Below are positions 33,891 to 46,610 of a DNA stretch of 64,000 bases, piece after piece. Source of the stretch: Siphonodentalium dalli. Taxonomy: Eukaryota; Mollusca; Scaphopoda; Gadilida; Siphonodentaliidae. How positions within the stretch are numbered: position 1 is the stretch's first letter; each line of letters starts with the position of its first letter. Location: NCBI GenBank assembly GCA_032622095.1, contig CP136062.1, positions 138,154,351 through 138,218,350 on the forward strand, given 5' to 3'. Both the position numbers and the translations under genes were made by a program. The notes beneath the pieces are model-generated. The model saw nothing but the letters and a program-made list of their open reading frames with translations. It was not told the origin of the DNA and made no database searches.

Positions 33891-34282
33891 CCCTTTACCC
33901 AACAGAAGGGCCCTGTGCCAATGCATTCTCTTATATATGCGAGTCGACCATAGGTCGCCTCGCATATATAAGAGAATGCATTGGCTTAACACATTAAAAA
34001 TTATAAAATTGTTAAAGAATGTAAGAAAAAATGGTAAAAAGTGTTAAAAAAAGATTTTTTTTAGGCCAATGCATTCTCTTATATATGCGAGGCGACCTAT
34101 GGTCGACTCGCATATATAAGAGAATGCATTGGCACAGGGCATAACTGTAACCATCACAATGTGGTCAATGAGCCGGTTCCAATGATACCCATATGTGTAT
34201 GGTTCTATTGAGACAGACCGAAGATATTTTAGGCTGTTGAAGCTTTATTTGGCCGGTTTTGGCCGGTTTGTTGGGTAAAGGG
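33891..34282 (+). mobile_element. piggyBac-like MITE with double internal palindrome, copy A
   Basis: TTAA at 33887-33890 and 34283-34286 flanks 392 bp beginning CCCTTTACCCAACA and ending with the exact complement. Two palindromes of about 70 bases (GCCAATGCATTCTCTTATAT and its complement, hinged at GTCGACC/GGTCGCC) lie at about 33917-33984 and 34063-34134. An AT-rich spacer separates them. The right third holds GGCCGGTTTTGGCCGGTTTG. A full-length inverted copy is at 61698. There is no coding. The TTAA duplication and CCC-ended terminus are typical of piggyBac. Confidence 0.9.
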
Positions 34283-34286
34283 TTAA

Positions 34287-34807
34287 AACCCAGAAATTAT
34301 ACACCATTGCGTGCAAGATACGGCAAAGATTAGATAAGGAATTCCAGACATTACGGACTGTTTTACGCATGCGCGGATTTAGCTCAAGTATAGTCAAACT
34401 ATGAAGCATATGATGGCTTATTTAGGAAGTTTTATGTGGATATGATTGAGCTAGATGTATTTTATTTCCAAAATCTGCCATAAAATCGGAATGATAGGCA
34501 TTAATATTGTACCGTTAATAATACAAGGCAATAACATCACGATAGTGACGTCCACGCCTACTACTCCGAGTCATTCGATCTATCGGGTGCACTCGATGAA
34601 TCTCCTCGGAATTTGAAAGATGTGTGCGTGAATCAACAGCGCTTTGAATTTTTTGTATTATGAAATGCCATGCAACTACGTAAACCCACGCGCAAAAACT
34701 CGGGTAGTACCCTTGGTGGTTCTTTATCGCCAACGTAAGTTTGGTTCGTCAAGAAATTGTGCCCCTTGGCACAATGTAGATCACCAAAATATCTCTATTA
34801 TACTAAT
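34287..34807. other. intergenic, no feature seen
   Basis: No supported gene or repeat. Confidence 0.4.
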
Positions 34808-34811
34808 TTAA

Positions 34812-35041
34812 CCCTTTCTATACAAATGGATTCTCCCACTCAGTTATGAAAGTAAATATTGGATTGATCTATTATTCATTTTAGGGGTGTTCAGGAAAAA
34901 TGAGCAGACGACAAGATCATTCAAATACAGAAGCATTCATATTCTTTGGTCGGAAATGTTCAGATAATAAATTCAACAAACTTATTTTCTGAAAATGTTC
35001 AAAGGGAACAACCCATCAATGAGTATTTAGTATAGAAAGGG
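34812..35041. mobile_element. piggyBac-like MITE, CCCTTTCTATA family, full length
   Basis: TTAA at 34808-34811 precedes CCCTTTCTATACAAATGGAT. The right end TTTAGTATAGAAAGGG is followed by ATAA, one base off TTAA. It is 230 bp. Relatives are at 53546-53769 and 42404-42582 (inverted), with fragments at 13371 and 33490. Confidence 0.85.
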
Positions 35042-35045
35042 ATAA

Positions 35046-35774
35046 CATACACCGCTCATCAGACTTCTATTTTGAACTTAGAATACAATTAACTCTCTGG
35101 GAGGAAGGGACTCCCGATGGCACAGATGGCATGCCGCATTAGGTCACCATTAGCCGCACAGTGCATGATAGAATACAGTTGATAATTATATGAGACCCTC
35201 CCACCTCTACTTGACTGGCTAAAATTATATTTTTTTTACAAAATAAGAATGCGGAAGTCTCAACCCAACTTTTATTCAAACAGTTAATAATTCTGATTTG
35301 GTTAAAGATTATTTAGGGCCTTACTGTACCAGTGCTTAGAAAATGTCCACTGTTGTAAATATCAATTGATGGTACTTGCATCGTATAACACTATGAATAA
35401 TCAGTAATATATAACAGTTGTATTTCATCGATATGTAGGTACCCGTTAATGCATCGGAAATTCTTAGTCTGTGGATATAACAATATCGATATTTACTCAA
35501 AGATAACGATTCATAAAAACCAAAATGATTGGCCGCAAATAAAGACACACAAGGAAGTACGAAATAATACAACATATACAACAACAAATAATTGTAGCCA
35601 CTCGTTGTCTGTATCATTTTATTTATTGCCGCTTAACCTTGGATATGAAATGTTTTAGCGATCTCATATCTAAAATTAGGATATAACTATTTACAGACAT
35701 ATGAAACATTGACACTTTTATCGCTTGTTATGTCCATACGGTTTCCGCAGAGCGTTGGTGTGTTTTGGTTTATA
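35046..35774. other. intergenic, no feature seen
   Basis: The longest frame is 93 codons (minus, 35336-35617), with no motif. Confidence 0.4.
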
Positions 35775-36700
35775 GGGCCGTATTCGTTATCTCAGTTTAA
35801 TAAACCCGGTTTATGAAAACCCCTCGGTTTAAACCTCAGTCTGACAACTAAAACCGTAGTTTAACCTCGAGACCACAGGTTCGTCGTCTTCGGTTTAAAT
35901 AAACTCAGTACAGCTAGTGCCGGTTTAGCAGTAGTGTCTCTATATATATTGTCGAGTTAAACAACGGTGCATGCCTATAATTAGAACCGCCGCTTTCTAT
36001 CAACAGCGAAAGACTGACAATAATGATAACAACATATTGTTATCGGACATATATAAGCGTGAAGCGCTCATACATGTAAAGTGTATGGGTACAAGTCAAT
36101 CATTGTTTTTGCGTTTTATAATCTTAAACCGGCATCTAAACCATGGCATTCGACTGTCCAGCAAAACGCGGTGTCGGAAGGATAGACCTGAGATGACGAA
36201 TCCGACTTGTTTTCGACCTCTGTTTCCAATTGTTACACACTCAGTTCAATGGCTGGAGCTACAGTAATGCTCTAATTAATCGACTCCTTAACCACAGCAG
36301 AATTATGGGTAACTTTTCAGGATTTAGTCAGTGATTTAGTCGGAAATATGGCTTGTTTCCGACTAAATCCTGAAAAGTTACCCATAATTCTGCTGTGGTT
36401 AAGGAGTTGATTAATTAGAGCATTACTATACGTTAGCGTTAATTGATGGCATGCCAATAAACATTCTACCGACCCGCTTTTGGTCCGCTTTATAACAAGA
36501 CAGTTTGACTGCATGCTCATCTTAACGAATAGAGTTGTGAATGAGCTGACCACTGATCGACAATAAACACACTCTTATTGACACGGGTTTAGCTGGTCCG
36601 TCAGTGTATAGATTTAGAACCCGGTTTAGCTGGACCGTCAATGTAGGTGTACAACCCGGTTTAGACTCGGATGTTTAAACTGAAGATAACGAATCCGGCC
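35775..36700. mobile_element. inverted-repeat element, GGCCGGATTCG family, copy 1
   Basis: It starts GGGCCGTATTCGTTATCTCA and ends GATAACGAATCCGGCC. Many GGTTTAAACC and CCGGTTTA motifs occur near both ends. An internal GAGATGACGAATCC at about 36190 mirrors the left terminus, so the left 420 bp is itself bracketed by inverted repeats. It is collinear with 39532-41298 and interrupted by the TA MITE at 36262. The duplication type is unclear. Confidence 0.75.
36262..36428. mobile_element. TA-flanked hairpin MITE (mariner/pogo-like), copy 2
   Basis: It starts CAGTAATGCTCTAATTAATC after TA (36260-36261). The right end CATTACTA is followed by TA. It is 167 bp, the same family as 8131-8343 but with a shorter centre. 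It interrupts the GGCCGGATTCG element and is therefore younger than that element. Confidence 0.88.
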
Positions 36701-37620
36701 ATTGAGTTTATCGTGGTTTCAGCCAGTAGACCATAGCAGACGTTGTCACCCCACCGACCGAAGCAACTGACAGACTTGCCCAGATACACGAATCACGCCA
36801 TCTTCCCTGTGCGTGGTTGCAAATTCACTCGTTTCGGGATTAGAACTAGCATCGCCATCACTGGACGGCTTATGTTGGCCTAATGCGCCATTCACCATAC
36901 CAAATTAGCCACCGGGGCCGCGAGCAGCTGTTTGCCTTGAGGCATGTTTACAGCTTTGAATTTCTAAGTACATATACCTCCGCCTGACTGGGTCGAGTTT
37001 AGGCAGAACGTGCGCTATTTAGGCCTTAGCGTTTTGGTGTTGTACGTTTCAGGCATGAACTATCACTAAATCTGTTTCGGATGTCTCCATGCAGACCTGT
37101 CCTCATTCTATTCATTATCTGGATTTTATATAAAATAAATAAATAAAAACAAAATATGTATACACATAAATATATGAGTGCGTGAATCGAATGTTGTTAT
37201 ACACTTTTGCTATTTATCGCATAATTAGCCCCTAAACCCGGCCTCATATTTTTAGTAAGATACACGTGTATTATCGGCACGCGCTGTAATGTTAGAGCTT
37301 AGATCAATGATATCGATGTCAATGCCGGAACTTTATTATTATGTTAATTAGAATATAGTTATGATATCCAATTTATGTTGGGTTATTTAGTGTTGATTGT
37401 GAGATAAACATGGGTGATAAGGGTGGTTGAACTACTTCGTCAAAATGAAAACATTGAAAAGACACATTTAAAATGGAACTATATTTTTACTTGAAGGTGT
37501 ATTTACTTCCTCTTTGGTTGTGATTAGGAAATCAATATTAATTTGTTTTAACCCCAGTCGTTTCGAGATCGTTTTTCCTTGCTAAAATGTGATTATGTGA
37601 TAAATTGGATATCAAATTCG
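36701..37620. other. intergenic, no feature seen
   Basis: No gene or repeat ends recognised. Confidence 0.4.
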
Positions 37621-37720
37621 TCGCAATTCTGTACGAAATTTATTAATGTTCACTAAATTCGATTAGAGTCACATAGAATTTAGTGCATTCGGTTAATAAA
37701 TTTCGTATATAATTGCGACT
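37621..37720. repeat. imperfect hairpin of about 100 bp
   Basis: TCGCAATTCTGTACGAAATT and the following TATTAATG...CACTAAATTC pair with GAATTTAGTGCATTCGGTTA and AATAAATTTCGTATATAATT. It is probably a MITE core. Confidence 0.7.
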
Positions 37721-38219
37721 CATTACATATTCTCTATATATGACATGGCAATGACGTAGCTTGTTCTTTGGCGGTCGAACGTACATTCCAACTATTCTAT
37801 AGTACACTGATTCCTTTAATTACCTATGCAAAATGTTAATTGGGTACCGATTAAGAATTTAGTCATTACCACATTTTAGTTGTCGGAGTCGTTGTGGTTG
37901 TGGCCGAGGATAATACCCACACTAAGATAAACTTGTTAACACGGCAACGGTTGGGAAGCCCCTAGTTAGCGACACCTGCATGTGAAGTTTAATACGTGTC
38001 TTTCAATTAGTATTTTGGTTAAATTGATCATAAAAACACTTATTTGAGAACGATAGTGTTGATTTCCCGCACAATACGACTCGCTTCAAAAGGCAAACCG
38101 GTATTGATGTCACTGAGAAAGAATTTCGGGATTTTAATTGTTCCACGATCTTGAGCGATATTGAAATATTAAATATTAAACTACCATTCTCGTTGGTTTT
38201 TTGGTTGGAATGTTTGGAT
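37721..38219. other. intergenic, no feature seen
   Basis: No gene or repeat ends recognised. Confidence 0.4.
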
Positions 38220-38223
38220 TTAA

Positions 38224-38590
38224 AGATACATAATACGAATTAACGCTCCTAAATTACTGTTTCTTTGCCATGGCTTCGGGGGTAAAAAATATTTGATTCG
38301 AGTTGAGGAACCCACCCATCAAGATTTTTTTAATCTGTTAGTTTTTAACACCTGGACTATTTGGCGGCCTAGCCGAACGACATATATACTCTAAATACCA
38401 AATTGCCTTGAACAAAATGTTGATATATAACACGTTTTGGAAAATGTTATACCATGCAGCGCTGACAGTGGTTAGCATTAATTTTGGTAAATAATTGATT
38501 CTGATAACTAGAACGGCTTTTGAAGAAATGTTGTTGTTGTTGTTGTTGGAATCTGATTATACGGGGGACATTGAATCGGATTGTGTACCT
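38224..38590. mobile_element. TTAA-flanked MITE, AGGTAC family, copy 2
   Basis: TTAA lies at 38220-38223 and 38591-38594. The internal blocks GCTCCTAAATTACTGTTTCT, GGCTTCGGGGGTAAAAAATA and ACAAAATGTTGATATATAAC, plus a (GTT)n run near the right end, match copy 1 at 982-1432. The left terminus has decayed to AGATACATAAT. Confidence 0.85.
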
Positions 38591-38594
38591 TTAA

Positions 38595-39531
38595 GATGGG
38601 GCTGACGTGACAATTTTTACACATTCAAAGAAACCTCAGTTCCCCAGAGCGCAAAATTAAAAAACTTGATGCCAATGAACTACATTAATAATAAACTAGG
38701 CATCTTGTCTGAGCTTTGGCTACTGTTGAAATTCAAAAGGAGATGCTCCATGAATCAAAAATAAGTGGCATGTTTTTTAGCAGAAAAATATTGCTAAAAC
38801 TAAATTAAATTGAACTTAAAGGGGTTCTCAAAAGTTGTTGTTGGTTTCTATATTCTTTGCTTCGTAGAATAAGGTAAACAGATGTCCATAATGTGAATGT
38901 CTGCTGAGTACGAAGTAATGTTACAGATGTCAGATAATCCAGAATGCAAAATTAGAATGCTCGTCATCGAGAAATTTGTGTACAGTTTTCAGGCAAATGT
39001 ATCAAATAAATGTTATATTATATCTATAATATAGTCCCAGATACTCATTATTGTTATTGTATAGTCATGCAGTGAGTGAATGAGTTCACGCCCCTTATCA
39101 AAATAATGCTTTACACGATGTGTGCCACGCGTTGCCTAATACACTATCCGTCAATTAATGTAATTACGTCTTGTACATGGCCATATTTGTAACTTAGTTT
39201 ATGGCTGGAGCCATAACGTAAAATTATATTAATTTATCAAATTTGATTTTAAGACAACCTGTTGCTAGCCTGAACGTTTACATAAGACATATTGGACTCA
39301 ATGTAATTATTTTTCTATATATTATCGATATTAGATCGTTGTTATTATCGGGAATTTATTGAAATTGGCGTATAGTCTCCCTTTAATTTAAATCGTTTAG
39401 AATATCACCACAAAAAAACAAACTGAAAGTTGATATTGTTATTAATTGGGTTAATAGTTCCAGTATTTTCATTTTGGGTAATAAAAATTGCTTTTGTCTT
39501 GAAAACCGGGAAGTGTTGCTTTGGAACTTAA
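38595..39531. other. intergenic, no feature seen
   Basis: AT-rich with no supported feature. Confidence 0.4.
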
Positions 39532-41298
39532 GGGCCGGATTCGTTATCTCAGGTTTAAACCTGGTCTACGTAGACCTCTAGGTTTAAACCGCCGTGAGTC
39601 AGCTAAATCAGTGGTTTAAATCCGAGACCACAGGTCTAAATGATGCATTCGTCATCTCTGGTCTAAACCTGGTCCAGCCAAACCAGTGGTTTAGCAGTAG
39701 TGTCTCTGTATCGTCGAGATAATTAATCGTACTTTCCTAATGCGGACCGCCTCGTTTTATTGATTGCGAAAATCAAGAATTAAGATAGCGAGCATATTTT
39801 GATTGGTAATTTATAAGTGTGAAGCACTAACACCTATAAAGCGTGTGGGGATACGTTTTTGTCAATTTCGATATTTTTTTATTGCGATTAATAAGCTTAA
39901 ACCGGCAACTAAACCATATAATTCGGCGGTCCAGCTAAACCAGCTTTACCTAGGCTAAACTTGAGATGACGAATCCGTCTTTTCTTCTTCGCGGTTTAGA
40001 ATTGTCATACAATCAGTCAAAGGGTGGAGCTGTAAATAATCTCGAGTGAGGGCGTGTTTAAGTGGCGACCCCCGCCTGGTGTTATCATGTCACAGTTGAT
40101 TCATTCATACGCGAGCTTTGCTCAGATATGGACATGTTCCTTCAACTATTGTGTGTGGTTTTTTTTTGGCTTGTGGCAGTCACAAATACTGGTGTTTTCT
40201 ACGAATTCATTTGATGAGTTCAACGTTTTTATTTTGACACCAAAACGATGCTACTGCATGACCAGATATGCTATACACATGTAGTTTGCAATCCTAAACT
40301 TATATTGCTATATGAGTCAAATTTGATAACTTATTTTGATGTAGATCATGCCACAAAGCTCTACTCTGGCTACGCCCATAAATTCCCCATAATATTCCAC
40401 CAGTTCAAAACCTGGGAACTTTTTGATTTTCTGCATGATGGGAAATTTATGACATTGAAAAAAAACAACGCATGTAATATATTTCTTTATTAAAAGCTTT
40501 CCCTCTGCATTGTTGACCACTTCCAACAGTTCAGATGCCGCTTCTGGTGCCTGCGACACCTTTGCGCAAATATTGATCATTTGAACATTTAAATTTAAAA
40601 AAAATAAAAAAATTTAAAACAAACTAGTATTAATTTAATTTTTAAATTAGTTTCTTATCAGATTCAACACCTTACTCAATTTAATATCACAATTTTTTCA
40701 TTTTTTAAAAAATTAAATTGTTCTTACTTTTTAAATCAAATTGTTTTGAAACTAACGCCGTTATTCCATCCGATGCACCATACCTAATTTGGTTGAAATC
40801 GGTCCAGGGGTGTGGGAAAACAGTTGCGAACAGACAAACGGACATACAGATAGACAGCGCCTATACCCTTTAATATATACAGATATGCATGTAAAAATAC
40901 ACTACATTTTGTCTTTGAGTAAAGCGTCTTGCAGAAAATCTATCACAAACAAAGTGATGAACAGCGAGTGAAACTCGCGTTGAGAGACATACCCTTAGTC
41001 AGATTTATTTAAACCCAGAACGAGATCAAATTAATGGTCCATGAGCGATGCTTGTTTCTCAATGAATAAATCCATTGAGCGTGCACGCGTTCGCGATAAT
41101 TTATGACGTATCAATAACCATTATATCGGCTTGTTTTGGTCCGATTAGTAAGAGGTTAGTTTGACAGTGCTCATATTACCGAATCGAGTTGTCAATTAGC
41201 TGGCAACTGAACGACAAAAACGCCCCCTTAGACCCGGTTTGGCTGGACCGCCAATGTAGGTTTAAACCAGGTTTAAACCGGAGATGACGAATCCAGCC
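39532..41298. mobile_element. inverted-repeat element, GGCCGGATTCG family, copy 2
   Basis: It starts GGGCCGGATTCGTTATCTCA and ends GGAGATGACGAATCCAGCC. Its left 450 bp, ending GAGATGACGAATCCG at about 39976, and its right 270 bp match the copy at 35775. The middle, about 40040-41030, is extra. That middle includes an inserted repeat tail at about 40770-40885 (TTGGTTGAAATCGGTCCAGG, then a GACAGAC-type tract) of the kind seen in the Helitron-like elements. Confidence 0.75.
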
Positions 41299-42399
41299 AA
41301 GAAGTATACCAGATAGCTATAGCACAGCTAGTACCTTGGCCGGTAAAATAACCGTAAAACTGCTTGTATCAGTTAATGCTAAAACATGTCATGTCTGTAG
41401 CTTGCCACATTAGTTCCATGTTCATGCCCCAACACTACTGATATGCTGTATAAACTACAGACTCTCCGAAACGAGAGCACTTGGAAATTCGAGATGAAAC
41501 TGTTTAAAGAGTTTATATTCAGCACTTGCTTGCTTTTCACGAGAGAGTAAACTATTTTAATTCATATCTCATATACCGAAAACAGTATATATCGATTGGT
41601 CGGAAAAGCACAAGTCAAAACCGTGTGTCTTAAACATGTATCCTATTGGGAAGTTCAGATCTGTTTCATACATTCATGCATTGAGTGTGATATATAAAAA
41701 AACGTGTAACACCGTAGGCCGATGGAAAGATACACTTCCACTGGGTAGATTCGAGAGGAGACGAGTCGAACATTTTCAAATTGAAGTGAATCGCAATTGC
41801 ACATTCAAAACAAACTCGAACCTCGAAAGGTATCTCACACTGACTGGAATCGGGTAGGGATTGCATGCAATACATAGGTAGCTCGGTGTATTCATCTCAT
41901 ATAAGGCTAGAGTCACACACTGGCATATTGTACGGTAATTTGTCGGAAATGGCTATCTCCAGTGTGTATTGAAAACTCTTGTGTCAAAAAATCCGACTTA
42001 ATCAGACACTCCATTGATGGTTGCATATCTGTGGTTACTGCTGTAAATTCGACAAGTGATTACATGGTGCAGTCAGGTAAATATATGTGAATGTTTGCGC
42101 CATGAAAGTGCCATAGTTTATAAGGTCAATTGTGGAGAATGGAGAAAGTTTATTTCCTTATACTAACAGCGTGGCATATGCATGTCATAAGACGTCTGTC
42201 GCTCATATTTCTAACATGCCACACCCTTCTGCAATGAATTGACAGACAAATTTACCAGTGTGTGAATTTCGTCTGATCCTTCGTTCACGCAGGTGGCAGA
42301 TTTCCTGTAAAATGCTTATGAAATCATGAAAATGCACAAATGTCATTGATAATTAAAAAAAGTTTCGGAATTAGAGAATATGTGATTTCGCTTTAATGA
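41299..42399. other. intergenic, no feature seen
   Basis: The longest frame is 73 codons. Nothing is supported. Confidence 0.4.
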
Positions 42400-42403
42400 T
42401 TAA

Positions 42404-42582
42404 TGCTTTCTAAACTAAATACTCATTGACGAGTATATTATCTAAACATTTCCCACAAATGAATATGATTTATTCTGTACTTGTATTATTCGTTCGTTTG
42501 GCTATCGTCTGGTCATATATCCTTAACACTCCTCCAAATGCATAATTCCAAAATGTATACCTTTATAACTGGATGGAAAGGG
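42404..42582 (-). mobile_element. piggyBac-like MITE, CCCTTTCTATA family, inverted copy
   Basis: TTAA at 42400-42403 and 42583-42586 brackets 179 bp. On the minus strand it begins CCCTTTCCATCCAGTTATAA and ends ACTCATTGACGAGTA-like, then AGTTTAGAAAGC. It matches 34812 and 53546. Confidence 0.8.
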
Positions 42583-42586
42583 TTAA

Positions 42587-45500
42587 TGGCGTATAGAGTA
42601 GTGAAATTCCATCACTTATTGCCGGATTTATTCTTATTAGATACGTGTATTTGAAGGCTAATTACTGACAATAGTCATTTATAGAATAACTTCCGGAATT
42701 GCATAGATATCACTGTGCATGCAGCGGACGGTAGGGCTTGATCGTTCTGTATAAGTTGTTTGTCGTTCCAGCCTGTTCTCGTGCAAATAAGCACATAATT
42801 ATAACGGGCTTATTTTATGAACGAAATAATCTCATGTTGGTATAATTTAACCTTGATATACGCTCTATATGGAAAAATAACGCGGTTTTTAAAAACTGTC
42901 CAATATGGGACTATTTTCATACGAAATAAGCCCATATTGGCATAAATTAATCAACTTTCTTTTCATCGACACGACTTACCAGACTCACGCTCTTCATAAT
43001 GTGTTTCACATTTTCTATAAACGGAATAATGGATATTTGATTCATAGTGGGCTTATTTCAGAATCAAATAAGTCAAATATGAACATATGTTAATATTTAG
43101 GTCCAATATGAACCTATTTGTACGAGGATATATTGGCCGTTCATCTCAGAGGACACTACACCGCATCGCTCTACGACGAAATGCAAATGCATTGCAATGC
43201 AAACTAGCCAGAATGTGAACGTACGGTAACTCGAGACAACTTGCTAGCCACTGTTCGATTATAGTGTCATGCACTTGATAAGTCCAGGATCGCAAAGAGC
43301 TCGACGTGCAATGACATTTGTGTAACAGCGGGTATGGTTAATCGCCAGGAGGTCGTCAAAGCACCGCCCATAAATCATGAACGACATATTAGTAAATATT
43401 CCCATAGTACGTCCTTATGTAACTCGACATACGTGGGGGTCACAAATTGATATTCATACGAGTAGTTACAAGGACCTTAGCTTACCACCCCGACGGGTTA
43501 TCGTTGAGATCAGATCCAATGATAAGATCCAACATCCTCGACATCTAAACGTCGCTTCTTATATACGCCGAGGGCAAACACAAAGCATATTCCACCCATG
43601 CGTATGCATGGTGCTGCGGGACAAACAACGTTGGTCAGATGTTTCAATAATGGTAAATAACAGTAGATGGTCAGAGATGTATGAAGTTGTCACCCCTACA
43701 TTTCTGCTACGCGGGGTTCGGGTGATCTTGAAGTAGTATGCATAGAGATTCATATGCCCATTTTAACCGTTATACAAGATTTAACAATAAGGCTGGTACG
43801 CTGCTTTTATAGCATCAAATTATTAAAATTTTGATTATTTCATAGCCAAAATAACATATTTTAATGTAACTCAGTCTGATATATATCTTGAGGTGTTAGT
43901 CAGGAGGCAAGCACCCACATTATTTTTTGGATAAATATATTTAGTACTATATGCCAACATATCCTTGGTAGAGTTTGGTCCACTGAAAAAAAAACACTGT
44001 TGGCAATCTTCTATGCCCGTGTTAGAGATCAAAGGTCAAGGTCAGATGTAGAGGCGCCTTTCTGCATTAGCCTGAATGATAGAATGATATTTTTCTTGAC
44101 AGAGGTAACTAGAAAATTGCCAACATTATTAGCATTGTTGGCATTTGGTACTAAAATTGTTTAGCAAAAATGGTTCTAGCCACCTTTTCTCTGACCTGCC
44201 TCCTGACTATGTTGAAGTTATGGACATTACTTCAGCAAATGTGTGAAAATTATCATATTAGTGTGAAATCACCATGACTTGTATTCTATATTTTCTTAAC
44301 CAGTACGCAGGATTTACCCTCCTCTGGTATTCATGATTCATGTGCGGTATGGGGTGACACCATCATGTATTTCTTCCTTGTCGTTTCTATATGGATTCAT
44401 GGTGTAACATTATACTTTTGGGTAGGAGAACAGGAGGTTATGTCACTAAGAAATAATATTTTTCTGAATTATTGTCCTCGAAATGGGCAGAAAGTGTTTT
44501 AGACTAGTGGAACATTAAACTGTTCATATGTAATTTGTGTATGTTTTACGATGGAAAATTAATCTTTTCAAGTGAAATATGTGTGGCGCCAGATGTTTTT
44601 GTTTTTTAGTAGAATTTGTGTTGTTGTTGTTGCCAGTGGTGTCAGGTGGGGCATCTTTTAAAACTATAGATAGGAATTTGAGACCAAACGTAGGCTGATA
44701 TTGTTCTGATAGTTTTCAATCAATAGGCCTACTTAGTGTGAAATATGTCGTTTCAGACAAAGATTCCAGTAGAGTTGACACTTTTTCACATGTAACACCA
44801 ATTAGTTAGTTATACGTTGCTTGAATGTGGGATATTATGCTGGAATATCGGAATTGATGCCCGTTTTATGTTGCTCATGAACACATTTGTTCGGATATTT
44901 GAAATACGCTTATATTGCCGATCTTAGCTATAGTATAACAACTTTACACAAACCTTCCTGGGCAAGTATATATACCTCGTTCATGGTCAATTTACAATCT
45001 CAACGGCTCGACAATTTTCGTTTTCACGTGGAAATAACATCTCCTATAAATAGACACGATATCTGACGGACTATTTCAATCACGTGATTGATCATGTGCA
45101 AATACCACCGGGAAATAAGTCTGTTGACTAGGGGACTCGTCTGTCAAACTAGAACCGATTATTGCTATTTATTACTATTTATCATCACTGCACGCTTTAT
45201 CAAGTACAGCCATTTAGTGAATAAATTCTGCTCCATCACATCTATGCGCCAACGAGTCAATGTCAACGCCTTAATATCAGGGGCGTGTATTGTAGCATTG
45301 CGCGAATATGGTTTTTATTTATGGAAAAGGTTATTTCCGAGCGAAGCGGAAGTGGCCGATTCGCGAGTCGTTGAGAATGGTTCAACATAGTATGAGCTGG
45401 AAAACATTAAAATTTGATAGGAAGCAGCAACTAAACTGCACGAAATTCCTTTGATATCTCAAATGGCAAATTTGCCTGGCAATTTTACAGACAATTAGTC

Positions 45501-46299
45501 GCAGAGGAGTGTGCTGTGCTATTGCATGAACAATACACCACTTATAAAATATACATGCCCAACATGCTCTAAGTTTCCAATGGAAGCCGCTAACGTTGGT
45601 CAGTTGAATAGTGTGAAGCTCAACCAACTGATTTCATAATCAATTACAGTGACGTTTGGTCGTTTCTCTCACATTATGAATGACACATGTGCTGCATGAC
45701 ATATGATGCGATTGCACACAAAAACTAAAAATGCATACCGGATGTTTAGACCACCGATGACTTGACATTGAAGGAATGCATACCGATACCAAGGCGCTAT
45801 GTACAGCTCATAGATTATAATATTTACGATAGCCAGCTCAATGGAAATTGTGTGTTCCGACATTATCGAGGTTCGATTAGTCTGAGTTTGTCATGTTAAC
45901 TATTTCCTGACATGAATATCTCAGCCCGTGGTAAATATTTGCTCCTGGGTGATAATATGCCTCGTGTCACTTTGAAGCACTTTCCTGTATCTTATGTCAG
46001 TTGAATAACCTTAAAATATTCTAATGCACCCGTGAAAAATTCCGACCTACCCATCTGAAGGGATTATACGCATTGTGGTAGGAAATGAGATTTAAATTTT
46101 TGATACATGATCCTGACTACGCATGCCGACTGTAGGCAATAGTCATAAGATTTTCTGTTCCTGATGATGGACGATTGCCGTTACTTTACGTTTATCGATA
46201 CTCAGGAGTCAGTACTATAATAATCATATACGTGTAAATTACAAATGTAGCGCAATGCGTGTACTATACTTCTCAAGTGTTCATATCCCTATATGCCCA
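42587..46299. other. long intergenic stretch without supported genes
   Basis: ATAAGCCCATATTGGCATAA and a diverged relative occur within 42800-43120, perhaps an old local duplication. An open frame of 119 codons (43377-43736, plus) has no recognised motif, and a 100-codon frame at 45088-45390 likewise. Frames of this length are expected by chance in 64 kb. Confidence 0.35.
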
Positions 46300-46610
46300 T
46301 TGGGGCCTAGGTGCCTGAGTCGGTAAGGGGCTCTGCTCCACCAGACCGACTCGCTCTCCAGCGCTGGCGATATGGGTTCAATTCCCGGTGGAGTCATCGA
46401 TGACTGTGTATCCTATATCGCTATCTGGGGGAGTTTCCAGTTACTTGCCGATGGTCGGTGGTTTCGCCGGCCACAATGTGTCATTCTTCCATCCAATGAG
46501 ATCACTGCTAGATTTACATTAGTGCACGGACTTTCCTCCACCAATATCACTGGCAACGTCGTGATATAGCCATGGCTGCTGAAAGTCACGCCAAACCCTA
46601 ATCAATAAAA
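46300..46610 (+). mobile_element. SINE with tRNA-like head and Meta-type conserved domain
   Basis: The tRNA-like head has a box A-like GTGCCTGAGTCGG (about 46311) and box B GGTTCAATTCC (46376-46386). The body carries TTTCCTCCACCAATATCACT (about 46532) and GGCAACGTCGTGATATAGCC, then CACGCCAAACCCTAATCAAT and AAAAAC. This 3' region resembles the conserved domain of MetaSINEs found across animals (recalled pattern, not searched). RNA polymerase III would transcribe it; it has no coding. Confidence 0.72.

Noticed and set aside
43377..43736. 119-codon plus frame as a possible gene
   Set aside because: No domain, no flanking splice or regulatory support, and its length is within chance expectation.
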